DNA of 42,673 nucleotides from Hominifimenecus microfluidus (GCA_020687485.1 JAJEQR010000033.1:1-42673); one strand, 5' to 3'. Positions 32,108-41,340 are shown, numbered from the stretch's first letter. A program made the numbers and translations. Notes: generated by a model from the sequence alone, not told the origin.

Positions 32108-34072
32108 TCATTTGTCGGACGCAGGTTTTTGCCATGTCATATAATCACATTCCGGGTTTTTCTCGCAGGCATAGAAGCGGCGCCCCTTCTTCGTCCTGCG
32201 TACCACAATCTCTCCACCACACTTCGGACAAAGCGCTCCCACCTTCTCCAAGTACGGCTTCGTATTCTTGCACTCTGGAAATCCCGGGCAGGCCAGGAAC
32301 TTGCCATGAGGACCGTACTTGATGACCATATTGCGGCCGCAGTTCTCACAGATCACATCCGTCTCTTCATCTGCGATCTGCACCTTCTCTAGCTCCTGCT
32401 CTGCCTTCTCCACGTCAGTCAGCAGATCCGGCACAAAACCGCGGAGAAGATTCTTCCACTCCTCCTGACCTTCCGCCACCTGATCCAGTCGTGCCTCCAT
32501 ACGCGCGGTAAAGCTCTCGTCCACAATCTGAGGGAATGAATGCTTCATAATATCATTCACAGCCTCTCCGAGTTCTGTCACATAAAGATTCTTCTCTTCC
32601 TTGATCACATAATGGCGGCCAAGCAGAATTGCAATCGTAGGCGCATACGTACTGGGACGACCAATCCCACATTCCTCCATAGTCTTTACCAGGCTTGCCT
32701 CCGTAAAATGTGCCGGCGGCTGCGTAAAGTGCTGATCCGGATGAAATTCCTGCAATGTGATCACGGATTCTTCCGTCAGCTTGTCCACTGCCGCATTCTT
32801 CTCCGGCTTTTCTTCATTATTATCATACAGCATCAGGAAGCCATCGAAGAGCTGACGGCTCGTGGATGCGGTAAAGCAGGCGTTCCCCGCCATAATCTTC
32901 GCTGTCGTCGTCTCATTCTTCGCGTCCGCCATACGGCTGGCTGCAAACCGCTTCCACACCAGCTGATACAAACGCAGCTGATCCCGGCTCAGCGACTCCT
33001 TCACGGCAGAAGGCGTTCTTGTAATATCTGTCGGACGGATCGCCTCGTGCGCGTCCTGAATCTTGCCTTTCTGCTTCGCTGTCGGATTCACAGAAAGATA
33101 CTCTTCTCCATACGTCGCTCCGATATACTCTCTGGCTGCCTGATCTGCCTCCTCCGCGATACGGGTAGAATCGGTACGAAGGTATGTAATAATACCTACC
33201 GTACCGCTGCCCTTAATATCCACGCCTTCATACAGCTGCTGCGCGATCCGCATGGTCTTCTGCGGGGAGAAATTCAGCTGTCTCGCTGCTTCCTGCTGCA
33301 GAGTGCTGGTAGTAAAAGGCAAAGGAGCTTTTCTGGTTCGCTCGGATTTCTTAATCTCCTTTACGGCAAACGTCTCATGCTCCAGCTGCTTCATCAGCTG
33401 ATTGACATCCGCCTCGCAGGTCAGGGTTCTATTCTTGTCCTGATAATGAATCAACAGAGGCTTCTTTGCCTTATCAACCTGTACGGAAGCGTCCAGGCTC
33501 CAGTACTCTTCCGGTACGAAAGCGTTAATCTCATCCTCACGCTCGCATACCATTGCCAGACAGGCGGACTGCACACGTCCGGCGCTCAGGCCTCGCTTTA
33601 CCTTCTTCCAGAGCAACGGGCTGATGCTGTAACCTACCACGCGGTCCAGGATTCTTCTGGCCTGCTGCGCGTCCACCAGGTTCAGATCCAGTTCACGCGG
33701 CTCTTTCAAAGAGGCTTTTACGGCTGTTTTTGTGATTTCGTTAAAGCTGATTCGCTTCCCCTTCTGTTCGTCGAGCTTCAGAGCTTCCTGCAGGTGCCAG
33801 GCGATGGCTTCACCTTCGCGGTCCGGGTCAGTTGCAAGATATACGCGGTCGGCTTTCTTGACTTTCTTGCGAAGGTTCGCCAGAAGATCCCCCTTTCCAC
33901 GGATTGTGATATAACGAGGTTCATAATCGTTCTTCAGATCAACACCCATCTGGCTCTTCGGCAGGTCGCGCACATGCCCGCCAGAGGCTTCTACGTCATA
34001 GTTACTTCCCAGAAACTTTTTTATGGTTTTTACTTTTGCAGGTGACTCTACAATAATTAAATAGTGTGGCAA
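32108..34072 (-). CDS. topA: DNA topoisomerase I (type IA)
   Basis: TopA relaxes negative supercoils by cutting one strand through a tyrosine. The 654-residue protein has the Toprim domain (VESPAKVKTIKKFLG with Glu9, and TDPDREGEAIAWHL at 81-94). The active-site Tyr297 lies in ITYLRTDSTRI. The C-terminus has two zinc-ribbon modules (ICENCGRNM...CPGFPECKN and LCPKCGGEI...CEKNPECDY). The start codon is TTG at 34070-34072, nine bases after AGGAG; no in-frame ATG is better placed. It is 117 bases upstream of codY, echoing the dprA-topA-codY neighbourhood of other Firmicutes. Confidence 0.97.
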   Translation of the reverse strand: MPHYLIIVESPAKVKTIKKFLGSNYDVEASGGHVRDLPKSQMGVDLKNDYEPRYITIRGKGDLLANLRKKVKKADRVYLATDPDREGEAIAWHLQEALKLDEQKGKRISFNEITKTAVKASLKEPRELDLNLVDAQQARRILDRVVGYSISPLLWKKVKRGLSAGRVQSACLAMVCEREDEINAFVPEEYWSLDASVQVDKAKKPLLIHYQDKNRTLTCEADVNQLMKQLEHETFAVKEIKKSERTRKAPLPFTTSTLQQEAARQLNFSPQKTMRIAQQLYEGVDIKGSGTVGIITYLRTDSTRIAEEADQAAREYIGATYGEEYLSVNPTAKQKGKIQDAHEAIRPTDITRTPSAVKESLSRDQLRLYQLVWKRFAASRMADAKNETTTAKIMAGNACFTASTSRQLFDGFLMLYDNNEEKPEKNAAVDKLTEESVITLQEFHPDQHFTQPPAHFTEASLVKTMEECGIGRPSTYAPTIAILLGRHYVIKEEKNLYVTELGEAVNDIMKHSFPQIVDESFTARMEARLDQVAEGQEEWKNLLRGFVPDLLTDVEKAEQELEKVQIADEETDVICENCGRNMVIKYGPHGKFLACPGFPECKNTKPYLEKVGALCPKCGGEIVVRRTKKGRRFYACEKNPECDYMTWQKPASDK

Positions 34073-34290
34073 GACTTTCCACTCCTTTTTTTCAGATAAT
34101 TTATGTCAATCTTATTAATTGTTTTTCTCATCAGGTGAAACGTGTTTTATGATACATGATTTTCGTCGGTTGCGCAAGACGTTTTTTATTAATTTTTCTA
34201 TACAGCACCAGACATTCCTTCTATTTTCTCTATTTATGCCTGCAGCCCTCTATTCATACCAGAAAAAACACTCCCACAGAAGCATTCCTC

Positions 34291-34338
34291 AAAAGAGAGC
34301 GCCCCTGCACCCGCAAAGGTACAGAAGCGCTCTCTTTT
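34291..34338. terminator. Terminator after purH, usable in both directions
   Basis: AAAAGAGAGCGC (34291-34302) pairs with GCGCTCTCTTTT (34327-34338). It ends the purH transcript. The rest of the 325-base gap between purH and topA (34073-34290) is AT-rich; I see a possible TTGACA at 34109-34114 on the minus strand but no matching -10. Confidence 0.82.
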
Positions 34339-34397
34339 ATTACCTATAGGGCTGGCACGATTCAATTGCAGGAAGAAATCTTCCCCGGCCAGCAGAA

Positions 34398-35570
34398 TTA
34401 GTGATGGAACAGACGGATTCCGATAAATGCCATACACATATCGTAGCGGTCACAGGTCTCGATTACATTATCGTCACGGATAGAACCACCGGCTTCAGCT
34501 ACATACTGCACACCGCTCTTATGCGCGCGCTCAATATTATCGCCAAAGGGGAAGAATGCATCCGATCCCAGACTGATACCAGTCATGGTATCCAGCCATG
34601 CACGGCGCTCCTCACGGGTGAACGGCGCCGGCTTCTCCGTAAAGAAGTTCTCCCAGGTACCATCACGCAGTACGTCATCGTAATCATCCGAAATGTATAC
34701 ATCAATCGTGTTATCACGATCCGGACGGCGGATATCATCACGGAAGGGCAGATTCAAAACCTGCGGAGCCTGACGAAGATACCAGTTATCTGCCTTGTTG
34801 CCGGCCAGGCGTGTGCAATGAACACGGGACTGCTGCCCAGCACCGATTCCGATCGCCTGTCCGCCTGCCGCATAGCATACGGAATTGGACTGCGTATATT
34901 TCAGCGTAATCAGGGCAACCGTCAGATCACGGATCGCATCCTCTGTCATGTTCTTGTTCTTCGTGGGAATATTCTCGAACATCTCACGGGTAATCTTAAT
35001 ATTATTTCTCTTCTGTTCAAAAGTAACGCCGTAGATCTCACGGCACTCCATCTCCGGAGCTTCATAGGAAGGATCCATCTGAAGAATGAGATAACTGCCC
35101 TTGCGCTTGCTCTTCAAAATCTCCAGCGCCTTCTCCGAATAGGAGGGAGCAATTACGCCGTCCGATACCTCTCTGGCAAGGAAAGCCGCCGTCTGCTCAT
35201 CGCACTCATCGGAAAGAGCTACGAAATCGCCGTAGGAAGACATACGATCCGCGCCTCTGGCACGGATATATGCCGTCGCCATGGGCGTCAGCTCAATGCC
35301 CTCAACAAAATAGATTTTCTCCAGAACTTCCGTCAGCGGTACGGCTACAGCCGCGCCTGCCGGACTTACATGCTTAAAGGATGCTGCTGCGGGAAGACCG
35401 GTCGCCTCCTTCAGCTCTTTCACCAGCTGCCAGCTGTTCATTGCGTCCATCAGATTGATGTAGCCGGGACGACCATTCAGCACTTCGAAAGGAAGCTCGC
35501 CTTCCTTCATGGATACGCTGGCAGGTTTCTGATTGGGATTGCAGCCGTACTTCAGTGTCATTTCCTTCAT
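34398..35570 (-). CDS. purH: AICAR transformylase, stand-alone (no IMP cyclohydrolase domain)
   Basis: This 390-residue protein is the formyltransferase half of PurH. It transfers a formyl group from 10-formyl-THF to AICAR (ZMP) in the penultimate step of purine synthesis. The catalytic Lys-His pair is in AAASFKHVSPAGAAV. TQSNSVCYAAGGQAIGIGAGQQSR and SLGSDAFFPFGDNIERA are family motifs. Bifunctional PurH has about 510 residues with an N-terminal cyclohydrolase; that domain is absent here and the start is intact (AGGAGG nine bases before ATG 35570). The last step must come from elsewhere, such as a PurO-type enzyme. A ZTP riboswitch in the leader controls it. Confidence 0.93.
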   Translation of the reverse strand: MKEMTLKYGCNPNQKPASVSMKEGELPFEVLNGRPGYINLMDAMNSWQLVKELKEATGLPAAASFKHVSPAGAAVAVPLTEVLEKIYFVEGIELTPMATAYIRARGADRMSSYGDFVALSDECDEQTAAFLAREVSDGVIAPSYSEKALEILKSKRKGSYLILQMDPSYEAPEMECREIYGVTFEQKRNNIKITREMFENIPTKNKNMTEDAIRDLTVALITLKYTQSNSVCYAAGGQAIGIGAGQQSRVHCTRLAGNKADNWYLRQAPQVLNLPFRDDIRRPDRDNTIDVYISDDYDDVLRDGTWENFFTEKPAPFTREERRAWLDTMTGISLGSDAFFPFGDNIERAHKSGVQYVAEAGGSIRDDNVIETCDRYDMCMAFIGIRLFHH

Positions 35571-35783
35571 GTCTCTATTCCTCCTGTACTTTTTTTCATG
35601 CCGGGACTGATACCCACCTTTACTATAAACGCAGATTACTCTGTGCTTACGCACTCACGCAATCCTCACCCGCATTCGCAGTCCGGCTATCGCCTTCCTG
35701 CTCATTCGGGTTTGCCCGTTCAATAGCTGACTCTCTGGGCAAGTAAACCTGTCCGTCGGCCATTCATTGTCCGGTTTTTTATA

Positions 35784-35828
35784 GAAAAAGCCGACAATCC
35801 AGGCATGGAAATGCCCAGACGGTCGGCT
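35784..35828 (-). terminator. Terminator hairpin of the ZTP riboswitch
   Basis: Minus-strand GCCGAC...GTCGGC, with inner GGGCATTTCCATGCCTGG, then CTTTTTCT. Its 5' arm is the same GCCGACCGTCTGGGC segment that closes the aptamer, so ligand binding should prevent termination. It could form a stem of over 10 bp. Confidence 0.85.
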
Positions 35829-35880
35829 TCTGAATCGCTATACTTCATGTGGTCATTTCCACTTCCGTCAGTCGTATAAC
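35811..35880 (-). ncRNA. ZTP (pfl) riboswitch aptamer
   Basis: The minus strand reads GACTGACGGAAGTGGAAATG, then ACCACATGAAGTATAGCGA, a short linker, and GCCGACCGTCTGGGCA. This matches, almost base for base in the conserved parts, the pfl-class aptamer known from Thermosinus. The class binds ZMP/ZTP, the purine intermediate that builds up when 10-formyl-THF is short. It lies upstream of the very enzyme that consumes ZMP, with a terminator overlapping its 3' half: an ON switch by transcription. The 210 bases between the terminator and the purH start hold no further element I can name. Confidence 0.92.
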
Positions 35881-35886
35881 AATTTG

Positions 35887-35915
35887 AGCCTACCATGCCT
35901 TCGTGCAAATGTCAA
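35887..35915 (-). promoter_or_regulatory. Promoter of the riboswitch-purH transcript
   Basis: Minus-strand TTGACA (35910-35915), 17-base spacer, TAGGCT (35887-35892), just ahead of the aptamer. Confidence 0.8.
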
Positions 35916-35929
35916 GAGTCAAATCATAC

Positions 35930-37459
35930 TCATTCCCAGAATTTTCGGTCAAGATGGCGATACGCAAGTGCCTCACTGACCTGATCCGCGCAGATTTTCT
36001 CTGTTCCGGCCAGATCAGCAATTGTCCTTGCAACTTTTAATACCTTATGATAAGCTCTGGCACTCAGCTTCATCTGCCCGAAAAACTGTTCCATCAATTC
36101 CTCGGCATCCACTTCCATTCTGCAAAAGTGCTTTACTTCACGTCCGGTCATCTGGGAATTGAAGAAGATTCCGCTGTTCTGAAACCGTCTTTGCTGACGC
36201 TCCCAGGCCTCTTTTACACGCTCCCGGATCTCTGCGGAAGATTCACTGCGGTCGTTCGCTTTCATATCCGCATATCCCACCGGCGGCGCTTCCACACAGA
36301 TATCCATGCGATCCAGAAGAGGACGGCTGATCCGTCCCATATAGCGCCTTACTTCCTCTTCGCTGCAACGGCAGCGGCTGCGATCCGGATAGTAACCACA
36401 GCGGCAGGGGTTCATGGCCGCACACAGCATGATATCCGCCGGAAAGCGATAGCTCGCCGTGACTCTCGCGATCATAACCATTCGATCCTCCAAAGGCTGA
36501 CGCAGCGCCTCCAGCGCCGTCCGTGAAAATTCCGGCAGTTCATCCAGAAAAAGTACACCGCGGTGTGCCAGCGAAATCTCTCCCGGACGCGGTCGCTGTC
36601 CTCCGCCCACCAATGCGGCTGCAGATACCGTATGATGCGGCGCGCGGAACGGACGGGTCCGCATCAGAGAGCATCCTGGCGGAAGCTGTCCGCACACACT
36701 GTAAACTCTGGTAACTTCCAGGCTTTCTTCTCTGGTAAGTTCCGGAAGAATGGTCGGAATCCGCCTTGCAATCATTGTCTTCCCGGAACCTGGCGTTCCC
36801 ATCATCAACAGATTGTGCATACCGGCAGCGGCTACCTCCGCCGCCCGACGCATCGTCTCCTGCCCATTTACCTCCGAAAAGTCAACATCATATATCTCCT
36901 CCCCGGAAGTTTCTATCGGCACAGATGCTGACAGTGCTTCCGTCTCATCTTCTGCATTCAGAAAAGCAACCAAAGTTTCCAGCGTACTGACTCCGATCAC
37001 ACGGATTCCGGTCGCAACAGCGGCTTCTTCCCGGTTGGCATCCGGTACATAGCAGGCTCGAAAGCCCCTTTCCACTGCTGCCAACGTCATAGGAAGAACG
37101 CCAGGAACCGGGCAGACATGACCATCCAGACCAAGTTCCCCAAGAAATACAGCCGATTTCAGCGCATCGGAAGGAATCAGGCCGTAGGAGGCCAGAATTC
37201 CCACTGCAATGGCGAGATCAAATCCTGTTCCCTCCTTCCGCACATCTGCAGGCGCAAGATTCACCGTAATCCTCCGCGGTTCCAGACGGAATCCAGAATT
37301 CTTCAAAGAAATTTTTACACGTTCTCTGGCTTCCTTCACTTCTGAAGATAGATAACCGACCAGAGAAAACTCCGGAAGTCCTGAGGATACATCCACCTCT
37401 GCGGATACGCTCATGCCGTCAATGCCAAGAATTGCCATGGTATTCACTTTGCTGTACAT
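35930..37459 (-). CDS. comM: ComM/YifB-type AAA+ ATPase (Mg-chelatase-like)
   Basis: The ComM/YifB family comprises hexameric helicase-like ATPases that promote branch migration during natural transformation. The 509-residue protein has the N-terminal lon-protease-like fold (residues 1-160: AILGIDGMSVSAEVDVSSGLP). Walker A is GTPGSGKTMIARR, and FLDELPEF is Walker B. It also has MNPCRCGYYPDRSRCRCS, the conserved Cys cluster. The C-terminal helical domain ends in ALAYRHLDRKFWE. It lies near dprA, another recombination/transformation gene, with a tRNA gene between. Whether this organism is transformable is not shown. Confidence 0.95.
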   Translation of the reverse strand: MYSKVNTMAILGIDGMSVSAEVDVSSGLPEFSLVGYLSSEVKEARERVKISLKNSGFRLEPRRITVNLAPADVRKEGTGFDLAIAVGILASYGLIPSDALKSAVFLGELGLDGHVCPVPGVLPMTLAAVERGFRACYVPDANREEAAVATGIRVIGVSTLETLVAFLNAEDETEALSASVPIETSGEEIYDVDFSEVNGQETMRRAAEVAAAGMHNLLMMGTPGSGKTMIARRIPTILPELTREESLEVTRVYSVCGQLPPGCSLMRTRPFRAPHHTVSAAALVGGGQRPRPGEISLAHRGVLFLDELPEFSRTALEALRQPLEDRMVMIARVTASYRFPADIMLCAAMNPCRCGYYPDRSRCRCSEEEVRRYMGRISRPLLDRMDICVEAPPVGYADMKANDRSESSAEIRERVKEAWERQQRRFQNSGIFFNSQMTGREVKHFCRMEVDAEELMEQFFGQMKLSARAYHKVLKVARTIADLAGTEKICADQVSEALAYRHLDRKFWE

Positions 37460-37488
37460 AAAACAAAACTCCTTCCTTATTAACGTGG

Positions 37489-37544
37489 AAATATTAAAAT
37501 CGAAATATCAGAATCAAAATATCGGAACCAAAATATTAGAATCA
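37489..37544. repeat. 14-bp AT-rich tandem repeat upstream of comM
   Basis: Four consecutive 14-bp units based on AAATATCAGAATCA (37489, 37503, 37517, 37531) lie 30-85 bases upstream of the comM start, where its promoter should be. No clear -35/-10 pair is visible in or around them. Confidence 0.88.
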
Positions 37545-37638
37545 ACTTCAAAGAAAATCCAGGAATGCTTTAAGGAATAAATACAGGTAAAATTCAGAAC
37601 AAGTGAAGATTCCGCAAATGCGAAAAAAGATAAGAGAT

Positions 37639-37671
37639 AAAAAAAGAAGGAGCAGATCTTTCTGCTCCTTC
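37639..37671 (-). terminator. Intrinsic terminator of tRNA-Arg(ACG)
   Basis: Minus-strand GAAGGAGCAGA and TCTGCTCCTTC (37646-37671) with a 4-base loop, then seven T's. Confidence 0.93.
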
Positions 37672-37675
37672 GAGA

Positions 37676-37749
<74 letters not shown>

Positions 37750-37792
37750 ATATTTTTGTTTCTTGGCTTTTTGTTGCCCTCAACAGTTATGT

Positions 37793-37821
37793 ATTCTACA
37801 GCATCTCAAAAAAAATGTCAA
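37793..37821 (-). promoter_or_regulatory. Promoter of tRNA-Arg(ACG)
   Basis: Minus-strand TTGACA (37816-37821), 17-base spacer, TAGAAT (37793-37798). Confidence 0.87.
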
Positions 37822-38022
37822 CAGTTTTTTTGAAAAATTTTATTTTTTTTGCGGACTTGAAAATCGCACAAACCAGTGCTAAAATCATGCTATCTTTCAC
37901 ATTCCGATTCTGCTGGTTCTGCCGCTTCCGGCAGTTCTCAGTCATTCTTTACAACAATTCTTTTTATTTTTCTTATCTGTATGTTCCTGCTCTGTATTCT
38001 GTCTCAATCCGGAGGATAAAAT

Positions 38023-39117
38023 ATGATGGAAGAAAATGAATTATGGTTCTGGCTGCTTTCCCTGGAACGCCTCGGCCCTGTAAGTCACCGACGGCTGTTC
38101 GAATATTACGGAGATATCCGCGAGATCTGGCGCGCGAAGAATCCGCCGCTTACAGAGAAGCAGAAGGATGAGTTTCTGGATTCCCGCCAGGAAGACCGGA
38201 TCCGCAGAAGCTTTCATGAAATGCGGCACGCCGGCATCCGTATGGTAACTGCTGCCGAACCGGATTACCCCAGGCGTCTCCGCGCAATCTACGATGCGCC
38301 CTACGGTCTTTTCGTAAAAGGAGAACTTCCGAACCCGAACGCTCCTGCGGTAGCGATCATCGGTGCACGCCGATGCACGCATCACGGAGGCATTATCGCT
38401 GAGCACACAGCCGCGGAACTTACCCGCGCCGGTATCCTCATTATCAGCGGTCTGGCCATCGGTATCGACAGCTGCAGCCATCAGGGTGCTCTCTCCGCCG
38501 GAGGAAAGACCTACGCGGTCATGGGCTGCGGACCAGATATCTGCTATCCATCCTCCCACCGCAATCTGTATGAACAGATCGCCTCTCACGGAGGCATTCT
38601 GTCCGAATATCCGCCAGGGCGGGAAGTACGCCCGGCATATTTTCCTCTCCGCAACCGGATCATCAGCGGCCTGGCCGATCTTGTCCTTGTCGTGGAAGCG
38701 AGAGAACGCAGCGGTTCCCTGATTACCGTCGATCAGGCGTTGGAGCAGGGACGGGAAGTCATGGCTGTTCCCGGCCGCCCGGATGATCCCTTAAGCGTGG
38801 GCTGCAACCGACTGATCCGGGAGGGTGCAGCCATCTGCACAGAATCGTCCGATGTCTGCCGTCTTCTCGGTCTGGATCAGAACAGCCCTGGGAAAACTTC
38901 TGCCGTTCCGGTCTCCTCTTCCGGTTCTGCCTGCGAACGAACGGAAGAGGAACTCCGGATTCTGAAGATCCTGACAGCAGAACCTCTTCACACAGAGCAG
39001 ATTTCTCTGGAAAGCGGAATTCCGGTTCCCGCTCTTCTCCCCATTCTTCTCCGGCTGGAGCTGTCCGGCTGCGTTCGTCAGGTTACCAGCGGACGTTTTC
39101 AGAAGACCACCAACTGA
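38023..39117 (+). CDS. dprA: DNA-processing protein DprA
   Basis: DprA loads RecA onto incoming single-stranded DNA during transformation and is kept in many non-competent species. The 364-residue protein has the SAM-like N-terminus and the Rossmann core. In that core are VAIIGARRCTHHGG, SGLAIGIDSCSHQGAL, MGCGPDICYP, SEYPPGREVRPAYFPLRNRI and RSGSLITVDQALEQGREV. A C-terminal winged helix (about 305-360) follows. GGAGG lies seven bases before ATG 38023. It points away from comM, with the tRNA-Arg unit between. The 270 bases upstream hold that tRNA promoter but no clear plus-strand one. Confidence 0.96.
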   Translation: MMEENELWFWLLSLERLGPVSHRRLFEYYGDIREIWRAKNPPLTEKQKDEFLDSRQEDRIRRSFHEMRHAGIRMVTAAEPDYPRRLRAIYDAPYGLFVKGELPNPNAPAVAIIGARRCTHHGGIIAEHTAAELTRAGILIISGLAIGIDSCSHQGALSAGGKTYAVMGCGPDICYPSSHRNLYEQIASHGGILSEYPPGREVRPAYFPLRNRIISGLADLVLVVEARERSGSLITVDQALEQGREVMAVPGRPDDPLSVGCNRLIREGAAICTESSDVCRLLGLDQNSPGKTSAVPVSSSGSACERTEEELRILKILTAEPLHTEQISLESGIPVPALLPILLRLELSGCVRQVTSGRFQKTTN

Positions 39118-39197
39118 TATGTGACATTCTCTCCAACCTATAGAGGATGGAGCATCCTTACGTATATTAAAATCTTCTCCGGCAGATTACGCAGGTC

Positions 39198-39226
39198 TTG
39201 CTTTTTAACATTTGTCATGATACCAT
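39198..39226 (+). promoter_or_regulatory. Likely promoter of the YihY/BrkB gene
   Basis: TTGCTT (39198-39203), 17-base spacer, TACCAT (39221-39226), about 30 bases before the start. Confidence 0.5.
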
Positions 39227-39253
39227 AGTTAAAGCAAGACAGGAGGTTTCGCT

Positions 39254-40153
39254 TTGAAAAAGATACGTCAACTGATTTTCAGCATTGCCCGGCGCTTCAG
39301 CGAAGACAAGGTAACTGTATACGGAGCTCAGGCCTCCTTTTTTCTTATGGTTTCGCTCGGTCCCTTTTCCATTGCTCTGGCAGCCATGATCCAGTTCTTC
39401 CTGCCCGGCAACCAGTGGGAGACGCTCCAGGCAGTTCTTGAATACGTGCCGGAGCAGGTATCTCAGGTGGCCCGAATCGGCATCAATGAGATTTTTACCT
39501 CTTCCGCTCCCTCGATCATCTCGATATCCATTATCCTGGCGATCTGGAGTGCTTCGAAGGGGGTTCTCAGCCTGGAGCGGTGTATGCACGCGATCTATCG
39601 CTATGACGAACGACACAATTATCTGTTCGTCCGGCTTCGCTCCATGTTCTATACGTTGGTTCTTCTGATTGCCATCGTATTCGCACTGGCTTTCCTGGTA
39701 TTCGGTAATACGATCCAGGCGATTCTGGCGAAACATTTCCCGGTGTTCGCCCGCTTAAGTGTTCTGATCGTCGCCCTGCGCGCTCTGATATCCATCTGCA
39801 TTCTGATTTTCGCTTTCAGTGCAATCTATGAAGTCCTGACAGGCAAAAAGCGCAGATTCACAGATGTCCTGCCTGGCGTGCTCTTCGCCACCATCGGCTG
39901 GGTTCTCTTTTCTGTGATCTATGCTTACTATATTGCCAATTTCTCCAACTACACGGTCATCTACGGTGCGTTGGGAGCTTTTACATTATTTATGCTCTGG
40001 ATGTACTTCTGCATCCTGATTCTTCTGATCGGAGCCGAGATCAACGTTTTTCTGGAGAATCATCACTCCTTCTTCCGTTCTTCCACTCCGTCTTCCAGGG
40101 GCACTCCCCGGGCACCTTCCAAAGACTCTTCCGAATCCTCCTCAGGAGACTGA
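39254..40153 (+). CDS. YihY/BrkB-family inner membrane protein
   Basis: A 299-residue protein with about six transmembrane helices, of the UPF0761/YihY family. It was once linked to RNase BN in error; the true role is unclear. Signatures: VTVYGAQASFFLMVSLGPF near the start, IWSASKGVLSLERCMHAIY, GVLFATIGWVLFSVIYAYY and IYGALGAFTLFMLWMYFC, then LLIGAEINV. The start is TTG, seven bases after AGGAGG. The soluble Ser-rich tail (about the last 30 residues) is encoded by bases that also encode, on the other strand, the end of the histidine kinase. Confidence 0.92.
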   Translation: MKKIRQLIFSIARRFSEDKVTVYGAQASFFLMVSLGPFSIALAAMIQFFLPGNQWETLQAVLEYVPEQVSQVARIGINEIFTSSAPSIISISIILAIWSASKGVLSLERCMHAIYRYDERHNYLFVRLRSMFYTLVLLIAIVFALAFLVFGNTIQAILAKHFPVFARLSVLIVALRALISICILIFAFSAIYEVLTGKKRRFTDVLPGVLFATIGWVLFSVIYAYYIANFSNYTVIYGALGAFTLFMLWMYFCILILLIGAEINVFLENHHSFFRSSTPSSRGTPRAPSKDSSESSSGD

Positions 40154-41340
40154 GGAGTCTTTTTTCTTCTGCCCAGGAAGCGGTGTTTCTCCGGATTCTT
40201 CTCCTTCTTCGCCAGCTCTTCGGTATTCCCTTCCTGGCATTCCGGCAGACTAATCATAAATTGCATTTCATGCCCTACGCTGCTTACAGAGATCCTGCCG
40301 CCGTGCAGCTCCACAATCTCCTTCGCAATGGCCAACCCCAGACCGGCACCGCCGGTTCCGGTTCCCCGGGAACTGTCCACCCGGTAAAACTTCTCGAAGA
40401 TAAGCGCAAGCTTCTCCGGCGGGACTTCATCACCCTGATTCTTGATACGTACATAGATCCCATCCGCCTCCCGGGCTGCTTCAATACAGACGCAGGTATT
40501 CGGATAACTGTAAGCAGCCGCGTTACGCAGCAGATTATCAAAGACACGGGCCAGCTTATCTGCATCGCCGCTCACCTTCAGACCGGACTCCACATCCAGA
40601 ACAGCAGTGAGTCTCTTTTCCGCAAGAACCGGATAGAATTCATCGGCAATCTGGTAGAGCATCATTGTTAGATCCACTTTCACATGAGAGATTACCATAC
40701 TCTGCACATTCATTCTTGTGATATCGAAGAATTCACTCAGCAGTTCCTCCAGCCGATATGCTTTCTCCAGTGTAATGCCCAGATACTTCGCCTTTTGCTC
40801 CTCCGGCATATCCGGATTCTCATTCATGAGAGAAAGATAGCCAATCACGGAAGTCAGCGGAGTCTTCAGATCATGCGCCAGGAAGACCAACAGGTCATTC
40901 TTCTGCTTTTCCGCCATCTTAGCCGCATTCTCATTCTTAACCAGCGTGTATTTTACATCACGGAGCGCGATCTCTATGTCCTTCAGCTCTGCCGGGAGCG
41001 ACTGCATCTCCGCATCGTCATCCACCAGGCTCGTCAGCGAAAGCGAGATCGCGTCCACGTAGCGGACATAGCGGGTTGCCGTCTGTACGCAGATGATAAT
41101 AACACCGATAATATAAAACCCTATAATAAAGAAATGCTTGTATTCCCGCAGGAAATACGTCACCCGAAGACCAAATACACTGGCCAGCTGATTTGACAGA
41201 CGGGTCGGAAACCATCGGTAATACCCCAGAAATATCAGAACCAGAAGCAACGTATAGATCACAAGGCTGGTAAGAATTCTCATCCGTACTCTTTTTCTTC
41301 CTGCTTTTACCCTTGCCTTCTTTTCTTTCTTATCGTTCAA
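40063..41340 (-). CDS. Sensor histidine kinase (VanS-like)
   Basis: The 425-residue kinase has two transmembrane helices (about 25-40 and 70-90) around a short external loop, a HAMP-like linker, and the H box FLAHDLKTPLTSVIGY. The ATP-binding boxes are DNLLRNAAAYSYP (N), FEKFYRVD (F) and GTGGAGLGLAIAKEI (G). It pairs with the regulator encoded just upstream, overlapping it by 11 bases. The start is uncertain: TTG at 41338-41340 has GGGGAG about 12 bases upstream, another TTG lies at 41352, and the first ATG is 41283. Van-type resistance genes are absent, so the signal is unknown. Its last 91 bases overlap the convergent YihY/BrkB gene. Confidence 0.93.
   Translation of the reverse strand: MNDKKEKKARVKAGRKRVRMRILTSLVIYTLLLVLIFLGYYRWFPTRLSNQLASVFGLRVTYFLREYKHFFIIGFYIIGVIIICVQTATRYVRYVDAISLSLTSLVDDDAEMQSLPAELKDIEIALRDVKYTLVKNENAAKMAEKQKNDLLVFLAHDLKTPLTSVIGYLSLMNENPDMPEEQKAKYLGITLEKAYRLEELLSEFFDITRMNVQSMVISHVKVDLTMMLYQIADEFYPVLAEKRLTAVLDVESGLKVSGDADKLARVFDNLLRNAAAYSYPNTCVCIEAAREADGIYVRIKNQGDEVPPEKLALIFEKFYRVDSSRGTGTGGAGLGLAIAKEIVELHGGRISVSSVGHEMQFMISLPECQEGNTEELAKKEKNPEKHRFLGRRKKTPQSPEEDSEESLEGARGVPLEDGVEERKKE

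Noticed and set aside
34398-35570. purH as a truncated pseudogene
   Set aside because: It starts with a good ribosome site directly at the transformylase domain, has its catalytic residues, and is controlled by an intact riboswitch; the missing cyclohydrolase is an architecture, not a break.
35720-35908. 62-codon minus-strand frame
   Set aside because: It is the ZTP riboswitch and its terminator read as protein.
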